Source: Cinnamomum chago (taxonomy: Eukaryota; Streptophyta; Magnoliopsida; Laurales; Lauraceae). Taken from it: 64,000 bases of DNA. The translations under genes were made by a program, and so were the position numbers. Where the stretch lies: positions 81,818,422 through 81,882,421 of the forward strand of contig CP142456.1 in the NCBI GenBank assembly GCA_038049695.1, read 5' to 3'. This document shows positions 48,121 through 61,732 of this stretch, in pieces (position 1 is the first letter of the stretch; each line of letters starts with the position of its first letter). A model generated the notes under the pieces. The model made no database searches, had not been told where the DNA came from, and saw only the letters and a program-made list of their open reading frames with translations.

Positions 48121-50660
48121 ACAAGCTGTTGCAATTTACATTTTTTTCACTAGTAGGGTCCATTTTTCAGTTATGCTAACTGTAAATCTGATGGACCCTT
48201 CATTAAGGTGTACTCTCTACCAAAATCTTGTAAGACATTTGTTTTTGTGTTTCCTTCTGTGGAACGAGCTTAGTTCTGATTTCAGTTTTGGAGGCGTGGC
48301 GGTCTGTTTCACCACCAGCAATGTTTCACTACTCAGTCACCACATCCCAGATCCAGGTCCATGGAGGAATCTGTTTCATCTGAGGGCTGCACTTACATTC
48401 TCTAACTACGGCCCAAAAAACTCATACAATGCAGCCTGCTCAACCAACTCACTTGGTTTGGCAATGGGCAAGTTGCAAGTCCCACCATCAGAATTCACCA
48501 ACTGAAACATGTGATCCGTTCGTTCCATTTGGTTTCTTGTGTTCTAGTAACATGTGAAACCCAGAAAAATTTGATGGTGGCATCACTATTTTTGAAGTGA
48601 AATTTTGTCCAAACAACAGTACAGTTTTAATGAACATGACAGAAGCATAAAATTGATACATGCATGAAAAAGGATAATGAAAACCATCCAGAGAAACTAG
48701 TAACCACTACACTATTTCTAAGAGCTACCATGACTTGCTGAGAGTCACAGTCGTCTATAATCTAAATCCATCCATGCAGAAAAAGCAGATTGGATTGCGG
48801 TCCCCTCATATTAGATTGACAGCCTCCTCACTTTGTTGATAATGCTCTTATTTCAGTGACCGTCAAACAGTAATTCGATGTTTCAGTGATCAGTCATACT
48901 TATGGACAATCTTTGGTGATCCTTACACCACCCTTCCCTCTCCCCCATTCAGATGAATGATCCCTCTTTGAACAGCCACTAAGCCAGAATTGACCTTTGT
49001 ACTGACTGATCGCACCGTCGGATCTGTGTCAATTTTTTTTAATTGGTGATTTAGGGGTTGCTTATGCTTATCTCGATCATGATATATTTGTACCATTTGA
49101 CCATGTCAATCTGCTGGGCTCTTGCCCAAGATCTCCATCTGCGACATCGCCAAGAGGATCACAACTGTCCATATGCAATCTCAAACTCCTGTGATTTGTG
49201 AGTAGGCAGGATCACATCAACCCTTAGGTTGTGATTCTTTCTCAAGGTCCACATTCCTTTTTAACTGATGAGCTGCTTGTTAAGTGAGGGTTTTATGGTG
49301 TAAATCAAATGCTATCTTTAGAAAATAACACCGTTCATCTGAAAGAGATTAGAATGTGGGGCCCATTTTTATGCATGGAGTTACAGGTGAGGATGGGGTA
49401 TATATCAGGTTGATACTCATCTAATATTAATTATAGGGTTAAGTAATCTGCTGAGGCACATCGCACATGTTTCATTTGCACTTCATATCTGAGGCCCACC
49501 CATGATCAATGCAACCCACTCACTTACTACCTCCCTAATTGCCACCAGCCCCATTTTAACCTTAATCAGAACTGAATCCACTGGTGGATTTATCAAAAAA
49601 GGAAGCACATTCAATAAAACCCCTTGAAACTAATAGGCCCATAATTCAAAGATTCAGATGGTCTGATGGACTTGATTCTTCACTGCTTAACATTCTTGAA
49701 AAAGACCCTATACCCTCTCCGGATCCTATTCTCAACAGCCACAACCAATCTATCTAGTACACCATATTTTGTATCAAAACACAACCTCCCATCTCTTTTA
49801 CTCGATCGAATTGCAGCAAGATTACAAGAACCACTCTTCCTTTTTTTATAGATTTTTTTGAAAAGACCCCTATATTTTTATACTACTTCAAAAAACTTAT
49901 CTTTTGTGTTTTCACAAAAGGCTAATCTAACAGTATAACACATGACTGCTGGTTTTATGGATAAATAATAGAAACAACCTTTATTTAAGCTTTAGCAAAT
50001 TTCACTAACTCAAGCTACTTATTATGGGGCCTATGGAATGCATGCCAAAGGGAGGCGTGGTGTTGGAAATGCTTGGATGTGGATTAGGAATGTGAGTAAT
50101 TTCAAGCCATTCAAATGATTGTCTTTAATTTTAGGCCCTTGAAGTTCAAAGGACAAAATCATATTTTTTTTTCTTTTAACTCAAGCAATAAGTCATTCAA
50201 GTTTCTCCTATAGATAAATCAGTCAAAAACAAAAAATTGGAGGGTCTGATTACATTTTGTAAAGTTTGCCTGCTAGTTTGTCAATGGAGGTTTTAGTAAA
50301 AATACAAATATAGGGGCCTTTTCGAGTTTGCGTAAACATAAGGAGGCCTTCTGTACAGAAACACATTTCTAGTCCTGGTATAGTTAAAGCAAAAGAAAAT
50401 GAGAAAGACAACCAATGCTACTCAAATGACAGTTACTGGTATTGTAGTCAATGGTGAGATAACAAAAGTGAAAATGATCTTTTGCGGCTTTTAGTAATGA
50501 TCAGCCAGCAGCATACCATCTGATTTAATTTGCAGGCAACTTGCCGCCTGCATCAACTCTCGGAGCTACCCAAACCACACTCCCTCAGTGCTACCTTTGT
50601 TTGATCAAAGCTGCTTATACCACACTCCACCCTCTTCCACACTATCAATCCAATGATGCA
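48121..50660. other. Intergenic between receptor kinase and NAT, no supported gene
   Basis: Short frames only, with no recognisable domains or clear transposon termini. Confidence 0.45.
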
Positions 50661-50665
50661 TATCA

Positions 50666-50767
<102 letters not shown>

Positions 50768-50946
50768 CTCCTTTAGATTAGTTCCCACAAAATTCTACAT
50801 GAGAGAAACTCATTAGTTTCTTTAGCATAAGTTTCCTCAATTATACATTCAGGTGAGGACAAAAAATGAATAAACTTATTTACAGAAATGCAACCTCTCT
50901 CTTGCGAGTTGCATCTAAGCAGAAAAAAATCAGGTCAGGAGAAAGC

Positions 50947-51499
50947 TCAAGTCGGAGGGAAGAACCTGTTGAGATTGAAGGGAAGTGTATAAAACTCCTC
51001 ATTCCTGATGTCTCCTTTGAAGTTTCTGAACTTAGCCCACCATAGCATTCCCCTATCCTTCTTTGATACATCAACATCCACAGTATTGTCCAATAAAACA
51101 GCAACTATCAATGCCACTGTTGGTGCCGAAGTAAATACTGTATTAAGAAAATCATCAAACTGAAAAAAAGGCAAGGTTTTGTAGTAGTCAGTCTATTGCT
51201 GAAAATCATCCAACTCAATGCTGCCGTTCAGAAAAAAGGGGAAAAAGAGGATGTTAATTGACTTACCCAGCTTGCTCTTGTGTAAACCGGCAGATGTCTA
51301 GAAGTAGCCCAATACTGGTTGAAGTACTGAGGAACAGATAACCCAAGAAAAAGCGAAAGGCCCGTGATGTAGAGGTTTCTCATGGAGTTCATGTTTGTGA
51401 ATTGGAGGAAAGACAGTCCAAGAGATGCTGCATATAAGAGAAAAAAGTTTGCTGACTCATGCAGATTAAATATAATTAGGCTTCATGCTTATCCCATTG

Positions 51500-51567
<68 letters not shown>

Positions 51568-54500
51568 ACAACAGGTTGTCCTGTGATTTTGGAACTGCTC
51601 CAATATGTAGCCCAAAAAAAACGGGGGTTCTACCTTGCCAAAGAGTTTTTTTTTTGCCATGAGGCTGATTATCTCCAATGAGAAGGATTTTTTACATACC
51701 ATCTTTGCTTCTTTTTTGTTCTTAAATTTTCAGTGCCTCTGCTCGTGAATGAGGTCGAGCATACAAGGTATTAACGTAGGATTACATTTGAAAGCCGGTA
51801 AAAGAAGAGTCTCCACAAGTCACTGATTGGTCTAAGATTTTCTTTAGGAACTTGCATTGACTTAGTTGATGTCCTGGAGCCATTGAGGCTTGAACTGATC
51901 AAAGTGTTCAGGCCACATGAGCCCACATGCCAACATCTCCCTCTTGACAGTAAGAGCCTGAGAGCCAGGACTGTATCCTTTTTCAATGGTGGTTGGATTG
52001 CTGTTTGCATCTACACGAAACTGAGGAGGGCAGGGACAAGCACCCTCAACATAGCCCATGGCATTGTGGAGACGCAGAATGGGTAGAACTTGAGACCTCC
52101 AGAGCAGATAGTTAGTTCTGTCAAGTTTGACAGGCAGCACATTTGGATCAAGGGTGGAAAAGGTGGGATTGCGGTGGAAGATGATGATGGATTCACCATT
52201 TGAAAGAGAAGATAAGGAAAATGTTCTGGAGGCTCTGATACCAAGTTTAAACTGAGAAAAACAAATGCATATTCAACCACACATTCAGCCAATGGCTGTT
52301 ACAATTATTTATCGACGAGAAAGATGAAAGTTGCTGATGAGGTTGAGAAGATAAGATGGAATACATGATCACAGGGGATAAAAGATTAGGAAGAAAATTA
52401 GGACAGAGGAGAAGCAGTTTAGAGAGCAGAGATGGTAGCTGATGTGCCGAATTTTAAGTTAGGGCAAGACTACTAGCTTAGGAACAGTTCAGCCTGTGAG
52501 GCCCATCTAGAAGTACGACAACCATGGCAATCATGGGTTTGAAAGGCCCCCCATGACATACATGTACAAACAATGGGGAATCATCCAATCAAGAAGGTGC
52601 TATTTTTGAGATCTTAAATGCCGTCCAAATCTTAGCCAGTAGATGAAGTGTGCCAGATCTGCATGCTCAATTGGAGGGCTTACACAGCTTGGATAAGTGT
52701 CAAAAGATAAGTGTTTCAATCTATAACAGTGAGCAAATGTCGAATGAGTGTCAAAAATTAGGGTGTGGGTGGGTGCGTGGGTTGAGGGAGGCTTAGTGAG
52801 TGTGAGGCAGATAGATTGATCATAGGCCTGCCTGCTCATATAGGGCCTGCTCATATAGTCATATGAAATTGGTCCTCATATGAAGTTCTGCTGTGTTGTA
52901 TCTGTCTGCACGTACATGTATACACAGTTTTACAAAAATAATCACATGATAGACAATTAGCAAGCTATACTCAAGGGAACATTTCCATGCGTGCATATCA
53001 CATATACATGTATTATCAGAAATAATATAAAAGACAGAGAAAAAGATTGTTACGTACTTATTAGGCCAAATAGAACACAATACAGTGCAGCAAATATTGG
53101 GAAGGGTATGGATGCAAACAAAGCTCCAAATTTTCCTGCAGAAATCTGGTTAGTGTTTGAAGGTATTAGTGAAGAAAAGGGGTGATGTTTTGGGGTTAAA
53201 TCCCCACTCACCTAAGATTGAGAAGAAAATCATGAAACCAGCTGATACTTGAATAACCCTGCGGCTTCCGACCCGAGACAGCCCAAGCAGCCCAACATTT
53301 TCCCTGAAATGAGAGTCAAGCCCATAATCCTCAGGTATACATTAAGTCATCAAAGAAAAATTTAAGTTAGAAAGGACTTTCTTACACAGATACAGTTGAC
53401 CCAGTAACTGTTCCATATAGACCATCAAGCAGCACGCCGATGCCCTGTGATGAAGGAAGATTACTGAACAAAATGTTGTCTGATGTAAGGGTTGATCCAA
53501 ACCCCACAAACTCATGCCAGCGCTTATGCTCACCAGCAGAAGGAAATGGAAAAATATAAGAGAAGAGATCATAGAAATTGGGATGATCTCAACATTGGCA
53601 TTTTCATTTGTACCACAGTCCACAGGGCATTTTCTGTTATAAGTTGTTGAATTTATACCTGCCAGCCAATGCCTCGACTAAGAACATATGCAGGTGGAGG
53701 GGTGGCCATGGCAAACCGCGATGATGCGATATATGCACCAGTGGACTGCAATGAGACAGGATGAGAATTAAGAAAACGGATGCAAATCATTATCACTTGC
53801 TGAAACTAATACTTAGCACAATCCAACACAATACCTCTATTTGTGAAACAATAACTGCTGCCATCATGGCAAATGAATGGCCTGCACTGAATGTGGGAGC
53901 ACCCCACTCAAGAGGATAGGGAAATTTGATCCTGTAATTGACAATAAAAACATCATTTGGTTGGATATGAGTTTATTTTATATAGTCGTTAACTTACAAA
54001 TCAAATCTTACAAAATGGTAATTTTGCAGATCTCGGGTCCTTCTCAGACCCATTGAATGTTTTATTGCCTTTAGAACTCATATCATGGAAATCAATGGAA
54101 CTTGTGACTAAATTCATTTACCATGGGGCAGAGGATATGAGGTGAGCTTTGTCGGTGCGACAACTTTGTTGAGTCTTTTCTGGTACATTTGTGTAAGCTC
54201 CTCCTACAGTTAAGATATGGGAATACAGCCATATGATTGCAATGCTCAAAAGAATACTGAACCGCTCGAGTACAGGTGTATCTCTCCATGTTTTTATATG
54301 CTTGAGATACTGCATTACACACCAATCTGCATCAGTATGAACCTAAGCGGAGCATAGTAATTGTCTCAATTCAGAAGGATCGGCAAGTAATATTGACATG
54401 ATATACAAATATCAGTACTACTTTTAAACTGTCCAGTGGAAATACCAGGCAGAAACCAATTATTGTGAGGAGCATCGGTATGCCAATCTCCACACACTCT

Positions 54501-57500
54501 CCCACCTACATAAACATCTCAAATCAGATAAAGAAATCTATGTGGATAAAAAACTTGATGCAAGGAAATAGATGAAGCACCGCAGGGAAGCCACGATCCA
54601 AAAGCCCCAATCCAACTAAACACATTACTGGTGACATGCTCAGAGGGCTGAAAAATCTGCTAGTAGAATTAGATAGCAGTTAGCTGTAGTATTTCATGTC
54701 TAAACAATGGAAGTACACAATAATTGTTACATACCGTGAAAAAATACCCCATATCTGACTATAACCAAGGATGATTTGCAAACTCGATGCAACGATTAGT
54801 GCTCCTTGAATTGCACGCATGGTTTGTAGGAATCTCTGCAACATATTAAAGAAATTATGCTTGTGGCTGACGAGCTCAAGTGAGTTTAAGCAAAATGCAT
54901 CACTTAATTAGCTTGTCCTGTGACCATACTTCATGAGGGTCAGGAATCTTCTTTAGCGATGAATCATTTATGATTGACAGCACAGGTATCACGAAAGCAT
55001 AAGAACCACCAACAATCACAGGCAATCGGGTACCAAACAATGTCTGAAGTAATGTTTTAATGCCCGCTACAAACAAGAGTGTCTGTATGACCCTAGCTTT
55101 GTCACCCTGAATTGACAAGTGTAAAGAGAATAAGAGAATAAACAAATTAAAACTCCTCCAATGATTCAATCAGAGCACACATATGATTCTGTACTTACAT
55201 AACTTCCTCCCATTAAAGGAACCAGCAGTGTTGGGATCATAACTGATGTACCAAGCATCAAAATGTAGTTTTGAAATGCCAAGATCATAGTTTGATCTGC
55301 AAGAGAAAGCTTCCACTTAGATTAATGACACATGAAATGGTAGTTCATGAGTACATGAAAATTTGGTATCCTCTAGCATGTATGGCTACAATGATTAAGA
55401 TCATATCCAGTTAGCTAAATGGAATCTTAATAACTCAAGTCAATAAATGAAGATTTTATGATGTTATCCTAGTCATACAAGTTGAAAAACATCTTTCTAC
55501 CTTGTCATTAATTTCATTTATCAACCACTGTTCATTTTAATCTTATTTTTCTTTGAAGTAATTAAACATATTGGATCAGTAGGTAAATATCTTAAAAATT
55601 AAAGTGTATAAGAGAGAAGCTTTCCGAAACCATGGTTTTGAGAAATGTTGCTAGAAATGGGCCCTGTTTACATGGTTTTGAGACATCTTGATAACCCAAG
55701 AATCTTAACAGAATTTGTTGTCAATCATTCCAGATAACCACCTTGATCCTTGCAACTTGAGGTTTCCAAGGGAACGCCTGTTAAAGTTTAATTTGGAAAC
55801 TTGACACAGCTGGAAGTCAACTGCATGTTGGACAGTAGCAAAATTAAAAATCTTGCCAGTAGACTGCCAGCTGATATTTCCCTCACCACATTGGAGAAAG
55901 ATGTTGTGGTGTGGAAGATCAAGGTACCAAGACGATCAAAGTGAATGGTACAAATTATAACCCATTGATTACCAAAAAATATCTATTTCAATAAATCCTT
56001 CTTCTCAAAATGGGGGTTTTCCTTGATTTGAGTGATAGAGAATATACAATTTTCGATGAAGATGATAAATCATTTGGAATGATCCAGGAGAGCCTGTGGC
56101 CAGGTAAAGTATCGGTTCCTTTCATGTAGAAAGATAAATATGTGATAATAAATGTGATACCATTTATGACAAGTCTTCTAATAAAGAGAGTGAAGTGAAC
56201 AAGATGCACTCACACTAGTAGAGAAGGATGATGGGGGTGCATCAAATGAAGTTCAAATGACATGGAAATAGATCTGTTGAATGGGTTATTCAATTCGACT
56301 TCCAATGAAACCGTTTTTATTCCTTTCAGACCAGAAGGAAAGTTATGGTACATTTTCTGAGTATGTCTTTTACTATGTTTGGAGGGCCATGTTTAAAAAG
56401 CATGGTTGGAAAACTCTCCAAGTTGACTCTTGACTCTCCTCATTTTGACAAAAGGACCGTGTCAAATATAGGGGAGACTCGGCTGAGTCATCTCATTTCA
56501 ATAAGTTGCTTGCATTCTGAACTGTTTAATAGGTAGATCTAAATGTAAATTAATTAAATTTTATTTATAAGTAATTATGCATAAGGTATAGAGTTAGCAA
56601 ATGTAATTTGAGATTTATATTTCATCTTTCACATTCGATATTTGGATTGATAACTTATGTAAGATGTAATATGTTTTGTTTTATTTCCCTTATTGCAGTA
56701 TTTTTCTTGAATGTATAAATTTATTAATTTGAATTGATTATCATGAATGCATGTAAAAAATTAATATTATTTAAAAAAAAAAGAAAAACATGACTCTCCC
56801 GAGCCCCCCGCGTTGAGTCTATCCGAGTCAATTTTTTCACATTGGACGAGTCGAGTCCAAGTCACGAGTTTTCCAACCTTGTTTAAAAGCATTTTTGTAA
56901 TGGAGTGAGGAATCCCTTTTCTGTGCAAGTGGGAAGTCCCAGTTTCCACCCCTTCTTTGGTCATTGATTCTCTCTAGCATGTTAAGTTACAAACAGCCTA
57001 ATAGAAGTCCATCGGGTTTAAGACCATAGGAACTATCTAATCTATTAACGGTAGTGGAATCTAAATGTGGATCTGGGACCAGCCCAGCCTGTGGATCCAA
57101 AAGCATGCACAGGCGCCCCTAAACAGACATGAGCCACAGGCCCACTGATAGCCTTAGTTAGCATGCGGCTAGGGTTAGGCCACTGCCGACATGGAATTAA
57201 ATATTGGTTCCATTGTTTGACCAAGGCATACTAACTTAGTACAGGCACCAATACAACTCAGTTGAGTCACTTGTGAACTCCAACTTGAAATTCAAAAGAA
57301 TTCTTTTCCTTGTAAGGTTCAAAAAGCACTTTTTGCACTTCCTATCAATTTCTAAGCAAGAAATTCCTCTCCTAGTCCTTTCTTGCAATGTTCTTCATAA
57401 ATTTAAATGAAAGAATAATCTCCAAAGAATGTTTCATAGAGAATCGAATGTACCATTAAGTCACCATTCTGTAACCATCCAAAGAATGTTCCACACAAAA

Positions 57501-58256
57501 TAATTTCTCAAAAGGTGCTTTGTCTTTAGTTACCACAACAAGTTCACAGAGTGGATTTAGATAAAGCATGTTTGACTCAAACGATTAATACATGATCCTG
57601 AGTTTCAATATAACTTAATTTTGATTAATCAAAAGATCATGAGTTCCTTTGCAGCTTTTATTATCACAATTTTCTGTTTTATAGGCATGTTGGAACTAAC
57701 AACAGTTTTCTGTTTTATAGGTATTCTCTGTTCACATTTGATCTCTTTATTCAGTATTTTACTACCTTTCTGAAGGAATTTCAAGTTCTTGGATTGAATG
57801 AATGCCTAAAAATCATGTTTCTTACAGGTTAAATCTTCACATTAAAATGGAGACAGACACATCTTCGAAAATCAGACTCTTTTAATAAACTACCTATAAA
57901 ATTGCCACGAGAATTGAGATCCTAACATCTAACTTTTCAGCAATGTTCTATCTTCTACAAAGTTACTCCCAGCTCTTGTTTATAACAACTGCAGAGGTGA
58001 GTTCACACATAAAATCCAGAAATAAAAACATTAAGAAGTTTCAGAGATACAGGGTCATTTAACCATCCCAAAAAATCATAACTTCTGATCTTTCTCTGAA
58101 AATCTCATTTTATGAACTTAGAAAGCATCATCCTATATCACACTTTTAAAGCAAGGAGAAACGGCTGAAAACAAGCTTACCCCATGGAGGGTTTGAATCA
58201 ATGCAAAATTCAAGGTCTTGCAACTGCTCCTCTGGACGGTGGTTTATATCTCCCAT
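50947..58256 (-). CDS. Nucleobase-ascorbate transporter (NAT), 14 coding exons, complete
   Basis: Membrane transporter of the NAT/NCS2 family, related to purine and uric-acid permeases; plant substrates are often untested. Minus-strand coding exons: 58256-58181, 55296-55199, 55106-54930, 54835-54735, 54656-54581, 54505-54446, 54309-54122, 53931-53835, 53745-53659, 53444-53386, 53303-53212, 53135-53058, 51427-51267, 51159-50947 (TGA). All junctions are GT-AG and in phase; the sum is 1563 bases, 520 residues, the usual family length. Landmarks: MGDINHRPEEQLQDLEFCID start, SNPPW, FQNYILMLGTS in the first helix, GTRLPVIVGGSYAFVIP, the NAT signature ENVGLLGLSRVG, and the C-terminal FYTLPFNLNRFFPPT. 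The start resembles Arabidopsis NAT1/NAT3-type proteins. Introns 1 (2.9 kb) and 12 (1.6 kb) hold transposons. Confidence 0.96.
51503..51568. repeat. CT/CA compound microsatellite in NAT intron 12
   Basis: (CT)~22 followed by (CA)~10, about 75 bases upstream (in gene orientation) of the acceptor of exon 13. On the transcribed strand this reads (TG)n(AG)n. Confidence 0.93.
51862..52253 (-). mobile_element. Truncated Copia element: primer-binding site plus gag start, in NAT intron 12
   Basis: The minus strand from 52243 reads TGGTATCAGAGCC, the primer site complementary to the 3' end of initiator-Met tRNA. Downstream is a gag start (MVNPSSSSTAIPPFPP) and then, after a one-base frameshift, LPVKLDRTNYLLWRSQVLPI with GYVEG, the conserved Copia gag N-terminus. 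Later gag, protease, integrase and RT are absent. It lies in the same orientation as the host gene. Stops break the frame. Confidence 0.8.
52253..52568 (-). mobile_element. Probable 5' LTR of the truncated Copia element
   Basis: Sequence immediately before the primer site on the minus strand. A TG...CA unit could run from TGTACATGTATG (52568) to TTTTCTCA (52253), with a 9-base spacer before the primer site. No second LTR was found to confirm limits, so the outer border is tentative. Confidence 0.4.
56391..56890. mobile_element. TIR transposon with 10-11 bp target duplication in NAT intron 1
   Basis: The element spans 56402-56880. The left end reads ATGGTTGGAAAACTC and the reverse-complemented right end AAGGTTGGAAAACTC. 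Flanks GTTTAAAAAGC (56391-56401) and GTTTAAAAGC (56881-56890) are a direct duplication differing by one A. The interior has GACTC-rich arms near both ends and an AT-rich middle, with no coding frame. The long duplication suggests a Mutator-like element, but the superfamily is not certain. Confidence 0.7.
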
Positions 58257-58329
58257 GGCACCCACCAACTTCAAAATACCACAAATACCTCCGCTGATAA
58301 AGGGTTTTAGTAGTGAACCAACCTTCTGC
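58257..58329 (-). promoter_or_regulatory. NAT 5' UTR exon part with probable leader-intron acceptor
   Basis: On the minus strand TTGATTTATTTGCAG ends just before 58329, a good acceptor, so about 73 bases of untranslated sequence precede the ATG at 58256 and the leader is probably spliced. Confidence 0.5.
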
Positions 58330-59960
58330 AAATAAATCAATTACCACAAGCCCATCAACAATATTTCTCCCAAGACTCAGATTCCTCATGAACTCAGCTT
58401 AAAGACCCAAAGAACACAAGAAAGTCTATAGGACAATCTCTGAAACCACTCTCTTCTTCTCTTAGAATAAACAAAGAGAACCTTTTTCAGTCTTTAGGCC
58501 AGACACGATGACCTCAGTGGCTTGTATGCTTCCAGGAAACCCAGAGAGAGGAGAATATTATAAAGACAACCCACCCCAGTAAAGAAAACATGCATCTTAG
58601 CCTAGTCAGAAAACGAAAGGGAGAAAAAAGCTACAAACATATGAGAACTTTTCAAGATGCCTTTCTTACTGTTGAAGGGAGAGCTTATCCTCCTATCACA
58701 ATGCACATCCCAAATCTTCAAATCTTCAATAAGAGAGTCTGTCAGCCAGAAAGTATCAATCCAACATATAAGAAAGTAAGTTCAAGCCAAGAAACCATGA
58801 AAGCAAACCTCCTGAAAGGAACCCATAAAAAGAAATTGGCTCCTTCCCTTCCAAGAAGAACACTGCAATCTAAACCAATGAAAAGAAGAAAAGAAAAACA
58901 GAGAAAAAGAGACTAGAAAAAAAAAAAAAAAAAAGATCATTGAACCTCTAGAAAGATAGCAGCTTTCTTCCAAGAACACTGCAATCTCAATCAATGCCTT
59001 CTGCTCCCCACCTTATTCAACAAAAACACATACAACCCATGAAAGCAAACCACTACAAAAAGCCCCCCAAAAGACCACTCTGCAATTTCATAAACAACCC
59101 ACCATTGACCACTCACCTCATTCAATTCAAAAGCTGAAATCTTTACCAAAAATAAATAAAAAAATTCAAAAGCTGAAATGGAGATGCATGTCTTGTAAAT
59201 ATGCAGAGAAGACATGCCAGGGGTGTTTTCTACTTCTTGTGTGTAAATTCCTGCTTTGTCATCAATGCATTTTAGTCTCTTGCAGGCACTGAGACCAATG
59301 AGAAATGTTAATCAGAAGAAGAGATAATGGGCAATTAAAAGTGCAAGATTGAGGTGGGTTTTGTACAAACTGCGGAGTTCAATAAAGGAAAAAGGCCACC
59401 CTGCATAGAAATTGATGAATTTATGAGAAAAGGGGTTGTAGTGTTTGGTGGTCTTGTAAATGGGATTGAATGAGAGCAGTCAGTGTGGGGTTTGGAGTGT
59501 CTGACATCGAATCAGAAGCTGATTTTACGTACAAAGCAGAGGCATTGGTGAATTAGTGTGGCAGCTGGAATGGGCAGTGCAATTTATTGCAGTTTTTTAT
59601 TCTCTCACAGATTTTGTGCAACAGAAATATATTCAATTCAAATGGGATAGCAGTGGCACTCTGTTATCTTGTAAGAGCCGTTGCAGGATGTGTACGGTTG
59701 GCCCACACATGAGAAATTTCAGTGTACCCCATCCATTTTCAGTTGAGAGAGGATTTCAGGTGGAGGAGGGTCATCATGATATGAGAGATTCTCAGATGCT
59801 GTACTGTCCTCAAAGTTGTATTAATCAACAAGCAAAGGCAGCTTTTGTGTTCTAGATTACTAAAAACCAGTCTCCTCAATTTGACTATTTGACTTTTGCT
59901 AAATAATCAATACCAATGGCTTCTTTTGTGCCATAGGAGGATTCTTACTACTATTGTAGT
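58330..59960. other. Upstream region of NAT, no other gene supported
   Basis: Should contain the NAT promoter and first leader exon. A-rich low complexity near 58860-58935. Two near-identical fragments (AATTCAAAAGCTGAAAT) lie at about 59125 and 59162. Confidence 0.4.
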
Positions 59961-59970
59961 GGTCCATCCA

Positions 59971-60170
59971 AACTTTTTTTTTTTTTTTTTTATCCTTGGG
60001 AGGGTTCCCAACGCTACAGGCTGGAGTCATCCATTCGGGCCCAAAAAAAAGTCAGGTAAACTCTCCTGTAACCCTAATTTGGTAATGTAATTTCAAAACT
60101 ACAACCTTCGAGTGTAAATCATAGTCTTAAACCAACTGAGTTACCCCTTGGGGTTAGGTTCATCCAACTT
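59971..60170 (-). mobile_element. tRNA-derived SINE (minus orientation)
   Basis: On the minus strand: A-box-like CAAGGGGTAACTCAGTTGG, then GACTATGATTTACACTCGAA and a GGTTGTAGTTTTGAAATTAC block. The body carries TGGGCCCGAATGG and CCAGCCTGTAGCGTTGGGAA, and ends in A19 (the T-run at 59971-59990). Same superfamily as 12738 and 61515 by its 5' part; the 3' body resembles 63035-63290. Confidence 0.75.
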
Positions 60171-61514
60171 GAAGAAAGAATAATAAACTCGTTTTTTTTC
60201 CTTGCCCAAGAATTTTAATTAGAAGATAAATGCTTGATGACCCATCTTCATATAACAATAAAGATATTTGAAATTTGTAGAAATTATGAAACTATTAATC
60301 TTATACTATGAAATCTTGAGAAAGAGGAACAAAATAGTGCATTCAACAAAAATCAAATATTTTTGATAACTAATTTGGATTTATGTCAAAATGGTAGGTT
60401 GGTGTTATGTGACCCATTTTACAAATAGGTCGGATACAGGTTATAGAATTTTGATTTTAGTCATTTAAGTCAATTCAAAGAGAGTTTTCTAAACTTTGTG
60501 GATATATTGTTATTATTTTTTTGTGATTAGGATTTTTTCTTCTTCTTCTTATTCTTTTATCGCTCTATTACATACCCACGCAACCACACACTCATGCTAC
60601 CGCCCCTATCCAACTGACCTATGGATCAATCCATGTTTGTATTTATGGATAGAGAGATGCGTCGCTACTTGAGGTACAAGTGGATTGGCTTTTGGGATTG
60701 GGATTAGCACATGTGATTTTGAAATATATTTTTCTTTTTAGCATTTCATTTTCTTTTAACAGATTTTGATTCCTTGGTTTAACCAATTAATTTTAAGATT
60801 TATTTTTATATGTAGTTTATACAAATTAGCTATGCTTTATCTCCTTTTGAGTAAATTTTGATATATAAAGGTTTAAAAATTATAAATAATATATCCAAAC
60901 CTCAAAATACCGATTTTGCTCAATCCATTTCTGTGTTTTCATCAATTTTCTATTTTTGATCTACACACACATATAGATTTTTTAAAGAATAAATTATTTT
61001 TATATACATTTGAAAAGGGAATTAATCAATCTTACTTCTTAGAGGTGTACTAGTTAAGAGATACTGTAGCAACTATTCTATAACATGTTCCTTTTCTATT
61101 TTTCGCCTAAAAATTATATGAAAGTTTAGAATACTTGAAGATTTATAAACTCAAATATCATTCGTAGTTTATATAATCTTACAACACTTTTCTCTTTTTG
61201 AATAAATTCTCATATATAGAATTTTAAGAATGAATACTATATTTGTTTATTTTAGATAAACAATATATTTGTTTATTAGGATTTATCCTTTCCAACAATA
61301 TTTAAAAAAACACAAAATTTAATGAGTTTTTATTATTTGGGCACACGACCACAAAAATGTGGGTGAGTGGGAGTGTTTTTATTGAAATGGAAGAGGATGC
61401 CCTATTTATAAATTTATTTTACTTTATTTGAGAGAAAATACCGTTAACAGCTAATTAACTGTAGAGCTATAAACAGGAGACTTTATACATTTTGTGTCTT
61501 TCTCCAATATAATC
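60171..61514. other. AT-rich intergenic, nothing recognised
   Basis: Very AT-rich with no frames of note and no clear termini. Confidence 0.5.
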
Positions 61515-61665
61515 TCGAGGGGTAGCTTAGTTGGTGTAGGACCACAGTTTTCTCTCGGGTACTACTACATTGAGGCCGCAGGGAATTTACCCGGGTTATC
61601 CCTGGGCTCGTAGAGATTAGCCTGGTCGAAAGGGTCAGGACACCCAAAGTTAAAAAAAAAAAAAG
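61515..61665 (+). mobile_element. tRNA-derived SINE with poly(A)
   Basis: A-box-like GGGGTAGCTTAGTTGGTG, GGACCACAG block, body CTACTACATTGAGGCCGCAG, GGCTCGTAGAGATTAGCCTG, CGAAAGGGTCAGGACACCC, then a poly(A) of about 13. Aligns with 12738-12880. Confidence 0.8.
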
Positions 61666-61696
61666 TCTTTCGCTGATATTGCCACTCCTTATAGTT

Positions 61697-61698
<2 letters not shown>

Positions 61699-61732
<34 letters not shown>

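Noticed and set aside
51382..51702. Frames spanning the CT/CA microsatellite in NAT intron 12
   Set aside because: The repeated SLSLSL or ERERER residues come from the dinucleotide repeat; true NAT exon 13 lies in another frame on the minus strand.
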